Shown here piece by piece: positions 1 to 7,420 of a DNA stretch of 64,000 nucleotides. Below the pieces are notes generated by a model, which saw only the letters and a list, made by a program, of their open reading frames with translations, was not told where the DNA came from and searched no databases. How positions within the stretch are numbered: position 1 is the first letter of the stretch; each line of letters opens with the position of its first letter. The position numbers and the translations under genes were made by a program. The stretch lies in contig JADCRD010000001.1 in NCBI GenBank assembly GCA_014946745.1, positions 2,292,427-2,356,426 of the forward strand. The letters are read 5' to 3'. Source of the stretch: Lysobacterales bacterium (lineage in GTDB: Bacteria > Pseudomonadota > Gammaproteobacteria > Xanthomonadales > Xanthomonadaceae).

Positions 1-268
1 CTGCGCGCAGCGGGTGCGCGCGGGTCGCGAAGCCGCCCTCGCCGCCACCGCCACCGATGTGCACCAGGCTGTCGACGAAGCCTGGCGCCAGCAGGCGCCC
101 GCGCGCCTCGATGCGACGCAGCGGCAGCGCGCTGCCCGGCTGCAGATCGCGCCCGATGGCCAGCACCCGGCCGGCGGCAATCAGCACGTCCTGGCGGCCC
201 AGCGGCGCAGGCGCGAAAACTTCGGCATCGGTGATCAGCAGCGCGGTGTCGCGATCTTCCAGCAGCAT
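1..268 (-). CDS. iadA: Isoaspartyl dipeptidase-like amidohydrolase, N-terminal part
   Basis: Amidohydrolase of the IadA (M38) type, which hydrolyses beta-aspartyl dipeptides in the cytoplasm. Only the first 89 codons are in the window; the gene runs off the left edge. The small N-terminal beta domain is followed by PGFVDSLVHIGGGGGEGGF (about residues 62-80), which aligns with the IadA signature PGFIDQHVHLIGGGGEAG of E. coli (from memory). The second metal-binding His of the HxH pair is present, but the first position is Leu (LVH instead of HVH), so the metal site or specificity may differ. The ATG shares its first base with the last base of the upstream transporter's TGA (TGATG), which implies translational coupling. 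Confidence 0.8.
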   Translation of the reverse strand, partial: MLLEDRDTALLITDAEVFAPAPLGRQDVLIAAGRVLAIGRDLQPGSALPLRRIEARGRLLAPGFVDSLVHIGGGGGEGGFATRAHPLRA

Positions 269-1680
269 CAGTGGTATCCCGTCAGTACGCCAAGGGCGAC
301 AAATCCGGCCGCCATGGCCAGCAGAAGAAGTTCGAAGCGCCAGACGATGCGCAGCCACTCGGCCCAGCTGAGCCCGGCCACGCCGGTGGCGCCAATCAGC
401 ACGGCCGAGGTCGGCACGACCAGGTTGGTCAAGCCATCGCCGAGCTGGAAGGCCAACACCGACACCTGACGCGTGACCCCAACCAGATCACCCAGGCCGG
501 CCATCAGCGGCATGGTAATGGCTGCCTGCGCGGAACCCGAGGTCACGAAAAAGTTGAAGCCCGACTGCAGGCCGAACATGCCGAGCGCCGCCAGCATCGG
601 CGGTGCGCCGTCGAACACCCAGGCCATCGCATAGAGAAACGTGTTGAGCACCGAAGGCACATGCGGATCGGTGCCGCCCAGCAGCCACAGCAAGCCCTTC
701 GCGGCGGCGATCACGAGCGCCACCGGCACCATCGAGCGCACGCCGTCGGTGAAGACCTCGGCGATGCGGTTCGCCCCCAGCCGCCGGTCGATGAAGCAGA
801 TCAGGCCGCTGACGAGACCCAAGGTGAAGAACTGCGCGGCGATCTCGGGCAGGTAGTACTGGCGCTGGCTCACGCCCCAGACGATCCACACCACTGTGGC
901 CAGCACCGCGAGCAGGATGGCGCGGTCGGCCCAGCGCAGCGGCTCGGCGCGGATCAGCTCGGCGACATCGCTGGCATCCGCCCGCTGCGCACTGCGGTGG
1001 CGCAGCGCGTAGCGCAGGGTGAAGGCGATGCCCACCGCGGTGAAGCAGGCCCACATGGCCATGCGGAAGTCGGCGCCGGACAGGGGCTTGAGCCCGGCAA
1101 TGCCCTGCGCCACCAGCACGCTGAAGGGGTTGGCCCACGAGGTCGCGAAGCCGATCTGGCTGGCCATGTAGGTGCACATCACCGCCGACGCCCGCGGCAG
1201 GCCGAGGCGGTCGGTCAGCGGCAGCAGCAGGGCGATGAAGGCGATGGTCTCCTCACCCATGCCGAAGATCGCGCCGCCCAGCGAAAAGGCGATGAACAGC
1301 ACGCTGAGCAGCAGCCAGTCGCGGCTGCCGGTGAGCGCGATCAGACGCAGCAGGCCGCGATCGATCGCGCCTGAGGCCTGCACCACGGCGAAGCTGCCGC
1401 CGATGAGGAAGACCAGCGCGATGACGCCGATGGCCGCGCTTTCGCGACTCCCCGAGGTGAGGCCCTCGAACAGGAAGTTGAGAAAGCCGCGCCCCTCGCC
1501 GGCCGAAAACAGGCTGAGGCCATGCTCCGGCTCGACCAGGCTGAAACTGGCCAGCGACAACGGCTGGCCGGGCGCGAACTGGCCCGCCGGCACCAGCAGG
1601 GCCAGCAGGCTGAAGCCCGCGGCGACGAGGAACAGCAGCAGCAGGGTGTTGAGGCCCTTCGATTCAGGACTGGCTTTCAA
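268..1680 (-). CDS. YfcC/DcuC-family transporter
   Basis: Polytopic inner-membrane protein of 470 residues in the YfcC (C4-dicarboxylate/amino-acid transporter) family. It has alternating hydrophobic helices throughout, a conserved TSWANPFSVLVAQ-like stretch near residue 175 and a C-terminal FQLGDGLTNLVVPTSAV block, both also found in the second YfcC protein of this window (42078-43457). The start is TTG at 1680. A GGAGAG ribosome-binding site (complement of 1685-1690) lies 4 bases upstream and there is no in-frame ATG nearby. It is coupled by TGATG to the dipeptidase downstream, so a dipeptide or aspartate-containing substrate is a reasonable inference. The exact substrate cannot be read from sequence. 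Confidence 0.85.
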   Translation of the reverse strand: MKASPESKGLNTLLLLFLVAAGFSLLALLVPAGQFAPGQPLSLASFSLVEPEHGLSLFSAGEGRGFLNFLFEGLTSGSRESAAIGVIALVFLIGGSFAVVQASGAIDRGLLRLIALTGSRDWLLLSVLFIAFSLGGAIFGMGEETIAFIALLLPLTDRLGLPRASAVMCTYMASQIGFATSWANPFSVLVAQGIAGLKPLSGADFRMAMWACFTAVGIAFTLRYALRHRSAQRADASDVAELIRAEPLRWADRAILLAVLATVVWIVWGVSQRQYYLPEIAAQFFTLGLVSGLICFIDRRLGANRIAEVFTDGVRSMVPVALVIAAAKGLLWLLGGTDPHVPSVLNTFLYAMAWVFDGAPPMLAALGMFGLQSGFNFFVTSGSAQAAITMPLMAGLGDLVGVTRQVSVLAFQLGDGLTNLVVPTSAVLIGATGVAGLSWAEWLRIVWRFELLLLAMAAGFVALGVLTGYH

Positions 1681-1930
1681 TCAACTCTCCGAAACAGAAA
1701 TTCCAAGTCTTTGGAAACCCACACAGGCGATCGCTCGCGCGCAAGCCAAGCCCTCGCGAGGCGAGCCCACCCTGAGGCAACCCACCCGACGCGCGCGGGC
1801 GGATCTTTCCCCTACGCACCCCACGTAGAAGCCCAGCGTCAAGCCCGGCGAAGCGCAGGTGGGTCAAGACCCACCCTATGCAGATGAGGTCCATAGGGTG
1901 GGTCTTGACCCACCCTATGCAAGTGCGGCC

Positions 1931-2067
1931 CATAGGGTGGGTCTTGACCCACCGCAACCGCCACATCGCGTCAACCGCAGCTCGCCAATGATGAAGCCCG
2001 CAGAGCCAACGCCATGCGCTCCGCGTCGGGCCCGGCGGAGCGCAGGTGGGTCAAGACCCACCCTATG
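1931..2067. repeat. Tandem 137-bp repeat unit, copy 1
   Basis: Starts with CATAGGGTGGGTC, continues through a non-palindromic middle (AACCGCCACATCGCGTCAAC and so on) and ends with GACCCACCCTATG, so its two ends are inverted repeats. It is nearly identical to 2079-2215; the only differences I see are a few substitutions around 2017-2042. Confidence 0.85.
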
Positions 2068-2078
2068 CGGGTGAGGTC

Positions 2079-2215
2079 CATAGGGTGGGTCTTGACCCAC
2101 CGCAACCGCCACATCGCGTCAACCGCAGCTCGCCAATGATGAAGCCCGCAGAGCCAACGCCATGCGCCCCGCGTCAGGCCCGGCGAAGCTCAGGTGGGTC
2201 AAGACCCACCCTATG
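2079..2215. repeat. Tandem 137-bp repeat unit, copy 2
   Basis: Second copy of the 1931-2067 unit, offset by 148 bp, with an 11-bp spacer (CGGGTGAGGTC) resembling the 1881-1891 spacer. The near-identity suggests recent duplication. Confidence 0.85.
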
Positions 2216-2460
2216 GGCCTGAGGGGACGCGTACAGCTCGGTGTTGGGCAAGCGCTGAACACTCCACCGCCATGCAAGACACCGACACCCGCCACCGACT
2301 CCGCACACGGGCGCTCTGCCGAACACCAGACGGCCAAGCAGTCGCGGGAGCCCGCGTGGGGGCACGGGCTCCCGACGAACGACGCCGACCGCATCCGATG
2401 CGATCCACGTCGGGCCGGCGGCGCGGGGAGTTCGCCGCCGGCACCTGCGCTTCGCCAGCC

Positions 2461-5241
2461 TCAAAGCCGGTAGACGTAGTTCAAGGTCCAGAACCGTCCG
2501 AGGGTGTCGTGGTTGTAGAGGTCGACGTTGGTGGCGGCGCCCAGCGCGATCGGCGGATCGCGATCGGCGAGGTTGCGCACCGTCAGGCTCAGCGAATGGT
2601 GCGCTCCGAAATCCTGACCCAGGGTCAGGTTCAGGGTGGTCCACGAGCCCACGCGACGCCCCGCGGCAACGCCATCGCGCTGGTCGTCATCGAAGTAACC
2701 GTCGACGTAGTTGGCGAAAAGCCGCGCGAAGCGGTCGCCCTGCGACCAGGCGAAGCCGGCGTTGACGGTCCACTCCGGATAGCGGAACTCGCCGACCCGC
2801 TCGACCAGGCGCTGGCCATCGCGGCAGGTGCCCGCGCCGCGGCGGCTGTCGCTGCCGCCGCAGGATTCGCTGCGCTCGAAGCTATTGAACCAGGTCGCAT
2901 CGGCGATGAGGCGCAGACGTCCCCAGCCGCGCTCATCGAAGCGATGCTCGAATCCGATGTCGATGCCGTCAGTGCGCTGCCGGCCCACGTTGATCAGCTG
3001 CAGATTGACCTGCTCGACGTTGCCGCCGATGCGACCGTTACGGATGCCGATGCCCAGTCGACCGCTGGGCAGTTCGGCCGTGCGCGAGACCAGCGAGGGG
3101 TCGGTGAGCGCGCGGCGGAAGAGCTCGAGATCGTCGATGTCGACGAGGTTCTTCTGGTCGAAGTTCCAGTAGTCCAGGGTCAGCGTGGTGCGCTCGCCGA
3201 AGCTGAAGGCGCTGCCCAGATACCAAGCGCTGGAGGTCTCGGCTTCAAGATCGGGGTTGCCATAGATCTCCGACAGATAGCCGTCATCGCCGCTGAAGCC
3301 GCCGCAGAAGTTCTGGAAGAACTCGCTGCCCGGCGAACAGGGCAAAGCCCCCGAACCCAGCGTGGTGCCGGCGCCGACCTGGGCCAGCGAAGGGGCGCGG
3401 AAGGAGGTGTTCCAGCCGCTGCGCAGCACGACATTCTCATGCGGCTGCCAGCGCAGACTGAGCGCCGGGTTGAAGTCGCCGCCAAAGTCGCTGTAGTGGT
3501 CGTAGCGCGCGGCGACGCGCAGGTCCAGCGCTGACGTGAAGGGCAGGAAGACCTCGGCGTACAGCGCCTGCTGACTGCGATCGGCCTGCACCGCCGTCGA
3601 ACCGAAGCCGTACACAGGCACCTCGCCGGTGTCGGGATCAAGCGTCGCCAAGGGCGAAGGACGATCCTCGATGTCCTCACGGCGACCTTCGATACCCAAG
3701 GCCCAGCCGATGCTGCCGCCGGCAAGCTCGCCCCACAGCCGCGAGAGCTTGGCGTCGAAGGCCAGCAGGTCGGACTGGCCGTCGCGCGGCACCTCCTCGC
3801 GCAGCAGATCGAGCACCTGCGCGCTGTTGCCGGTCTGCCCGCCGAAGGGGTTGTAGAACAGACCGCCGCTGCTCGCGCTGCAGGTGGTCGCCCCGCTCGC
3901 GCACAGGCGCCCCTGCAGAGCGGCACGGAAGCGCTCGACGCCGTAGATGCCAGCAATCGCATTCTGCGTCGAGCGACTGCGCGACACAGTCGCCGTGGTC
4001 TCCCAGTCCCAGGCGCCAGCGCTGCCGCGCAGGCCGTTCAGCCAGCGCCAGCTGCGCGTGGTGACCTCGATCTCGCGCGCATCCGGAAAGCGCCCCCAGC
4101 CGAAGATCGGAAAGCGCGGATCCGCGCCGGCGGCGACCAGCCGCGCACGCAGCTCGGCCGGCATGCCCGGGTGGTTGAAGGCGATCTCCTCCTCGCTCCA
4201 GGGCGCGGGCGCACTGGCCGCACGCGAACGGTTGCGCTGCAGGGCGAATTCGGTGAAGTACTCGGCGCCCTCGGCGATCTCGTACTGGTAGGTCGTGTAG
4301 AGGCCGTAGCGCTGGGTTTCTGGGTCGGTCGGGGTGAAGGCGTTGCGGTTGACCGCGCAGTAGGCGCCGAAGCGGCTGGCGGGAAAGCCGGGGCGACCGT
4401 CGAAGCGCTGGGCGTCCGGGCAGCCGGCTTCGACCAGGTCGAGCGGCATGTCAGCAAGATCGTTGAAGCTGGGAAAGACGCCCTGCTGCGAGGGCCTCGG
4501 CTCGACCGCGGTGATGGCGCGATCGCGGTCATACAGCGCATTGCGATTGAACGCGTCGAACACGAGCATGCCGCGCGAGCGCTCGCCCACAAAGCCCGCC
4601 ACTAGGTTGGTGTTGGCGCGCAGCTCGTCGGTGGCGGCTTCGGAGTCGCCAACGCTCGCCGAAAGACGCAGCCCATCGAAGTCGTCGCGCAGGATGAAGT
4701 TCACCACGCCGGCCACCGCGTCGGCGCCGTAGATCGCTGAAGCGCCGGTGGTGAGCACCTCGATGCGGTCGATGGCCGCCAAAGGAATCGCGTTGACGTC
4801 GACGAAGTTCTCCGAGCCCGAGGCGAACGATGACACCGCGATACGGCGGCCGTTGACCAGGGTGAGCGTCGACGCCGTGCCCAGTCCGCGCAGCGAGACC
4901 GCCGCCGCGCCGGCAGGCGTGTCGGCCTGCAGCGCACCGGAATTCGCGGTGCTGAAGGTGCCGGTGCCGCCGCGGGTTTCGGCCAGCTGGGCGACCAGAT
5001 CGCCCACGGTCACCGCGCCGAACTGGCGGATGTCCTCGGCGTCGATGACGGTGACCGGCTGAGCCTCCTGCAGGTCGATGCCGCGGATATGGGTGCCGGT
5101 GACGAGAATCTCGTCGAGCTTCTCGGCCGGCTCGGCCTGGGCGGTTTCGTCGGCGTCGCGCTGGGCGGCGGCCGGTGAAGCGAAGGACAGAGTGCACAGG
5201 GCCGCGATGACGGCGGCCGACAGGGCTTGCAGCTTGCGCAT
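2461..5241 (-). CDS. TonB-dependent outer-membrane receptor
   Basis: 926-residue TonB-dependent receptor. A signal peptide (MRKLQALSAAVIAALCTLSF, cleaved near ASPAAAQ) precedes a TonB-box-like EILVTGTHIRG segment, a plug domain (about 50-170, with GLGTASTLTLVNGRR and YGADAVAGVVNF motifs) and a long beta-barrel ending in the aromatic NYVYRL typical of BAM substrates. The ATG at 5241 was chosen over an upstream in-frame ATG because it gives the signal peptide and has a GGGGGA ribosome-binding site. The plug resembles the large Xanthomonadales receptor group that imports oligopeptides or oligosaccharides, but the ligand is unknown. It lies divergent from an exported S51 peptidase, and a peptide ligand is inferred from that context only. 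Confidence 0.93.
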   Translation of the reverse strand: MRKLQALSAAVIAALCTLSFASPAAAQRDADETAQAEPAEKLDEILVTGTHIRGIDLQEAQPVTVIDAEDIRQFGAVTVGDLVAQLAETRGGTGTFSTANSGALQADTPAGAAAVSLRGLGTASTLTLVNGRRIAVSSFASGSENFVDVNAIPLAAIDRIEVLTTGASAIYGADAVAGVVNFILRDDFDGLRLSASVGDSEAATDELRANTNLVAGFVGERSRGMLVFDAFNRNALYDRDRAITAVEPRPSQQGVFPSFNDLADMPLDLVEAGCPDAQRFDGRPGFPASRFGAYCAVNRNAFTPTDPETQRYGLYTTYQYEIAEGAEYFTEFALQRNRSRAASAPAPWSEEEIAFNHPGMPAELRARLVAAGADPRFPIFGWGRFPDAREIEVTTRSWRWLNGLRGSAGAWDWETTATVSRSRSTQNAIAGIYGVERFRAALQGRLCASGATTCSASSGGLFYNPFGGQTGNSAQVLDLLREEVPRDGQSDLLAFDAKLSRLWGELAGGSIGWALGIEGRREDIEDRPSPLATLDPDTGEVPVYGFGSTAVQADRSQQALYAEVFLPFTSALDLRVAARYDHYSDFGGDFNPALSLRWQPHENVVLRSGWNTSFRAPSLAQVGAGTTLGSGALPCSPGSEFFQNFCGGFSGDDGYLSEIYGNPDLEAETSSAWYLGSAFSFGERTTLTLDYWNFDQKNLVDIDDLELFRRALTDPSLVSRTAELPSGRLGIGIRNGRIGGNVEQVNLQLINVGRQRTDGIDIGFEHRFDERGWGRLRLIADATWFNSFERSESCGGSDSRRGAGTCRDGQRLVERVGEFRYPEWTVNAGFAWSQGDRFARLFANYVDGYFDDDQRDGVAAGRRVGSWTTLNLTLGQDFGAHHSLSLTVRNLADRDPPIALGAATNVDLYNHDTLGRFWTLNYVYRL

Positions 5242-5395
5242 TGGTGATTCCCCCACGGATGCCCGCCGCCGCTTCGGGCGAAACGCGGGCAGGTCGAACG
5301 TTCGCAGCAGACACGCGGACACGCGCCCCTGCGGGCCGCGACGCGTCAGTGCCGGTGCTGGATGGAGGCCAGAATGGCCAGGCGCGGGGATACGC

Positions 5396-5467
5396 CTACT
5401 CGTCCCACCACTCGCTCAAGTAGTAGGTGCGCGCGATGTGCCGGATGTGGTTCCGCGGCTTGGACAT
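5396..5467 (-). CDS. Possible 23-residue peptide upstream of the TonB receptor
   Basis: A short frame, ATG to TAG, encoding MSKPRNHIRHIARTYYLSEW followed by WDE. All 22 sense codons after the ATG end in G or C while first and second positions are mixed, which is the pattern of real genes in this genome rather than of shadow frames. The peptide has a basic N-terminal half and an aromatic/acidic tail (YYLSEWWDE). It reads in the same direction as the receptor, which starts about 155 bp downstream. No good ribosome-binding site is visible before the ATG; an in-frame TTG seven codons upstream is an alternative start. I do not recognise the family. Confidence 0.35.
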   Translation of the reverse strand: MSKPRNHIRHIARTYYLSEWWDE

Positions 5468-5548
5468 GGGCGCAGGTCTGGGAGGCAACGCGGCGAAGGA
5501 TTACGCCGGCCTTTGCGCGCCGTCAAGTCACTCCCGATCGCAGCATCG

Positions 5549-5564
5549 ATCGGTTCGAACCGAT
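5549..5564. promoter_or_regulatory. Perfect 16-bp palindrome, candidate operator
   Basis: ATCGGTTCGAACCGAT is its own reverse complement over all 16 positions. It ends 41 bp before the S51 peptidase ATG, between two divergent genes, where a dimeric regulator could act on either or both. No regulator gene lies in the window next to it. Confidence 0.45.
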
Positions 5565-5605
5565 GCACTTGCGTGAGTGCGCAGCGGCTGACTACCGTGA
5601 CTCGC

Positions 5606-7420
5606 ATGAACACACCTCTGCGACTCACTCTCGCAACACTGCTGCTCTGCACGCTGCCGACGCCCGCAGCGCAGGCATCACCGGAGCGCTCTGATTCAGA
5701 CCCTGAACACTCCACGTCGACGCTTATCCTCGCGGGCGGAGCGCTGCCGATCTGCTCGGATCTGACGCCGCGAGCCTGCCGCGAGGCGCCGCCGAACATC
5801 GCAAGCGCGCGTACGCCATCACGCTACCGAACCACAGCGGAGGGCCTCGAAATACTGCGATTCAGCGACCTGCGTCCGCCATCCAGACAGCGGCTCGTCG
5901 CGGACCTCCAGGCGGTGTTTGGCAGCGCCGCACAGGCCCGCGAACACACAACCCTCGAACTCGCCGAGATCGAAGAGCGACTGTTCACTTACTGCACTTC
6001 GGATGCTTCGCCCAGAGCATGCGCGACGGGCGAGCGCAGCGCATGGCAGCAGCTGACCGACGCCGAACGCACGCAGGTGCTGAGTGCTCTGGAGGTCGCC
6101 CAGGTCGACGCCCGCGGCCGCCGCGCACAGGAAGCCGCGCACCCCATGCTGTCGCGCGAGCCGCACGGCGCAGACGTTCTGAAGGCAGTGGTCGATGCCG
6201 CGGCCGCGCGCAGCGCCGGTCGCGCACCGCGCGTACTGATCGTCACCGCTTCCGCTCTGGATCCGATGGAGGCGGTCGACTTCTACCGCTCCGCGTTCAC
6301 CGCACTGGGTGCCCAAGCCGAGTGGCTGCCGCTCGACGCGGCGCTCGCCCGCGCCATCGAGGCGGACGACTGCGCGCTGGTCGCGCGCCGCGCCGAGGTG
6401 CTGGGGCTGCACGCGCGCGAGCAGGTCTACCCGGATCTGCACGCACTGCAGCAGGAGACATGCGAACAGCCAGAGACCCTCGAAGCGCGGATCGCGTCCG
6501 CACAGGCCGTGTTCTTCGCGGGCGGCGACCAGTGGCGCCTGCGTCAGGCCTTGTTCGCGCCGAACGGTGACGCCCTGCCCTGGCTGCAGACCTTGCGCAA
6601 GGCGCATGCGCGGGGTGATCTCGTCGTCGGCGGCACCAGCGCCGGCGCGGCCGTGCAGTCGGCGGCCGCCATGCTCACCAACGGCAGCCCGGCCTCGGCC
6701 CTGCGTGCACCGGCCCGCAACGCGGCGCCGCCCGAGCCCGGCTGCGCGCGCGCGGGCCTGTGCAGCGCGCAGGACGAAGACCGTCTGAGCTACTGGGCCG
6801 AGGGCGGCCTCGGGCTCGCCGCCGACTCCATCGTCGACACCCATTTCTCGGAGCGCGCGCGCGAGCCGCGGCTGCTGCGCCTGCTGGCGCAGACGGGGGC
6901 GCGCCTGGGCTACGGCGCCGATGAGGCCAGCGCGCTGCGCGTTGACACCCGCGGCGACATCCGCACGATCACCGCCCTGGGCCGCGAGGGCGGCTGGGTC
7001 TTCCTGCGCGATGCTGCGACCACGTCCGACGCGCTCGTGGCGCAGGTCTTCCATCTCGGGCCGGGAGCGCGCCTGCGGATCGACGCTCAGCGCAGCGCGC
7101 TCGACGAGGCCTCAAGCGTGTCCTGCCTCGATAGCGACGCGTCTGACCAACTCGGTGCCGATGCCGAAGAGCGCGCGTTGCGCCCGGGGCAACCGACCGT
7201 GCAGGCAGATCGACACCGCTCGGCCCGCGCTGGCGGCGCATTGGAGCCGGGCGCCACGCGCGCCGCGGCGCGGCGGCTGGCGCAGTGCGGCCTGGACGCC
7301 ATAGAACTGCCGGCCGAGCGCGGGCGACTGATCATCGAGCGCACCCCTGAAACGCGAGTCGTCCTGGCGTCGACCGGGCTCGGCATTGGCCCCCTTCGCC
7401 TACGCTGGACGCAAGACTGA
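5606..7420 (+). CDS. Exported cyanophycinase-like peptidase (family S51)
   Basis: 604 residues with an N-terminal signal peptide (MNTPLRLTLATLLLCTLPTP, cleaved near AAQAS). S51 features in order: beta-strand LILAGGALP (about 40), a second core strand RVLIVTAS (about 212), FFAGGDQWRLRQAL (about 305), the nucleophile elbow GGTSAGAAV with the catalytic Ser (about 350), DTHFSERAREPRLLRLL (about 412) and GYGADEASALRV (about 437). These match cyanophycinases (CphB/CphE) better than alpha-aspartyl dipeptidase PepE. Two features are unusual: about 165 residues inserted between the first two strands, and a C-terminal extension of about 140 residues. The ATG at 5606 gives the signal peptide. Cyanophycinases cut the Asp-Arg polymer to beta-Asp-Arg dipeptides; activity here is inferred. 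Confidence 0.85.
   Translation: MNTPLRLTLATLLLCTLPTPAAQASPERSDSDPEHSTSTLILAGGALPICSDLTPRACREAPPNIASARTPSRYRTTAEGLEILRFSDLRPPSRQRLVADLQAVFGSAAQAREHTTLELAEIEERLFTYCTSDASPRACATGERSAWQQLTDAERTQVLSALEVAQVDARGRRAQEAAHPMLSREPHGADVLKAVVDAAAARSAGRAPRVLIVTASALDPMEAVDFYRSAFTALGAQAEWLPLDAALARAIEADDCALVARRAEVLGLHAREQVYPDLHALQQETCEQPETLEARIASAQAVFFAGGDQWRLRQALFAPNGDALPWLQTLRKAHARGDLVVGGTSAGAAVQSAAAMLTNGSPASALRAPARNAAPPEPGCARAGLCSAQDEDRLSYWAEGGLGLAADSIVDTHFSERAREPRLLRLLAQTGARLGYGADEASALRVDTRGDIRTITALGREGGWVFLRDAATTSDALVAQVFHLGPGARLRIDAQRSALDEASSVSCLDSDASDQLGADAEERALRPGQPTVQADRHRSARAGGALEPGATRAAARRLAQCGLDAIELPAERGRLIIERTPETRVVLASTGLGIGPLRLRWTQD

Larger units (their letters stand above)
1837..2215. repeat. 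Palindromic GGGTGGGTC...GACCCACCC repeat array
   Basis: Six occurrences of the palindrome core GGTGGGTCAAGACCCACC or its complement, near 1858, 1892, 1931, 2045, 2079 and 2193. The copy at 1892-1919 is a perfect 13-bp inverted repeat (CATAGGGTGGGTC / GACCCACCCTATG) around a TT loop. Copies alternate in orientation, so adjacent cores can also pair with each other. A partial unit begins at about 1837 and is followed by two full 137-bp units. Similar REP-like sequences are known in high-GC proteobacteria, but I cannot name the family. Confidence 0.85.
1681..2460. other. Gene-free repeat-rich interval
   Basis: 780 bp between the transporter start and the stop of the TonB-dependent receptor. No frame here has credible coding character. 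The left part (about 1681-1836) carries the transporter's leader and ribosome-binding site, the centre (1837-2215) is a palindromic repeat array, and nothing distinct is visible in 2216-2460. Short open frames across the array encode reiterated GWVKTHPM-like peptides, which are only the translation of the repeat. Confidence 0.75.
5242..5605. other. Divergent intergenic region between receptor and S51 peptidase
   Basis: 364 bp that must hold promoters for both divergent genes. It contains a possible 23-codon frame (5396-5467, complement), a perfect 16-bp palindrome (5549-5564) and, right after it, a weaker inverted repeat GCACT...AGTGC (about 5565-5580). No clear sigma-70 hexamers could be assigned. 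Confidence 0.6.

Noticed and set aside
271-1374. Plus-strand 367-codon frame opposite the YfcC gene, rich in His, Arg and Gln
   Set aside because: Antisense shadow of a clear transporter gene; composition follows the complement of hydrophobic codons.
1664-2112. Overlapping frames encoding reiterated GWVKTHPM-like peptides
   Set aside because: They only translate the palindromic DNA repeat, occur on both strands and have no start signal.
1837-2215. Possible CRISPR array
   Set aside because: Repeats alternate in orientation with irregular or repeated spacers, and no cas gene is nearby.
2194-3534. 446-codon plus-strand frame opposite the TonB receptor
   Set aside because: No homology features; the complementary frame is a complete receptor with signal peptide and barrel end.
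5819-7054. 411-codon minus-strand frame opposite the S51 peptidase
   Set aside because: Shadow of a gene with intact catalytic motifs.
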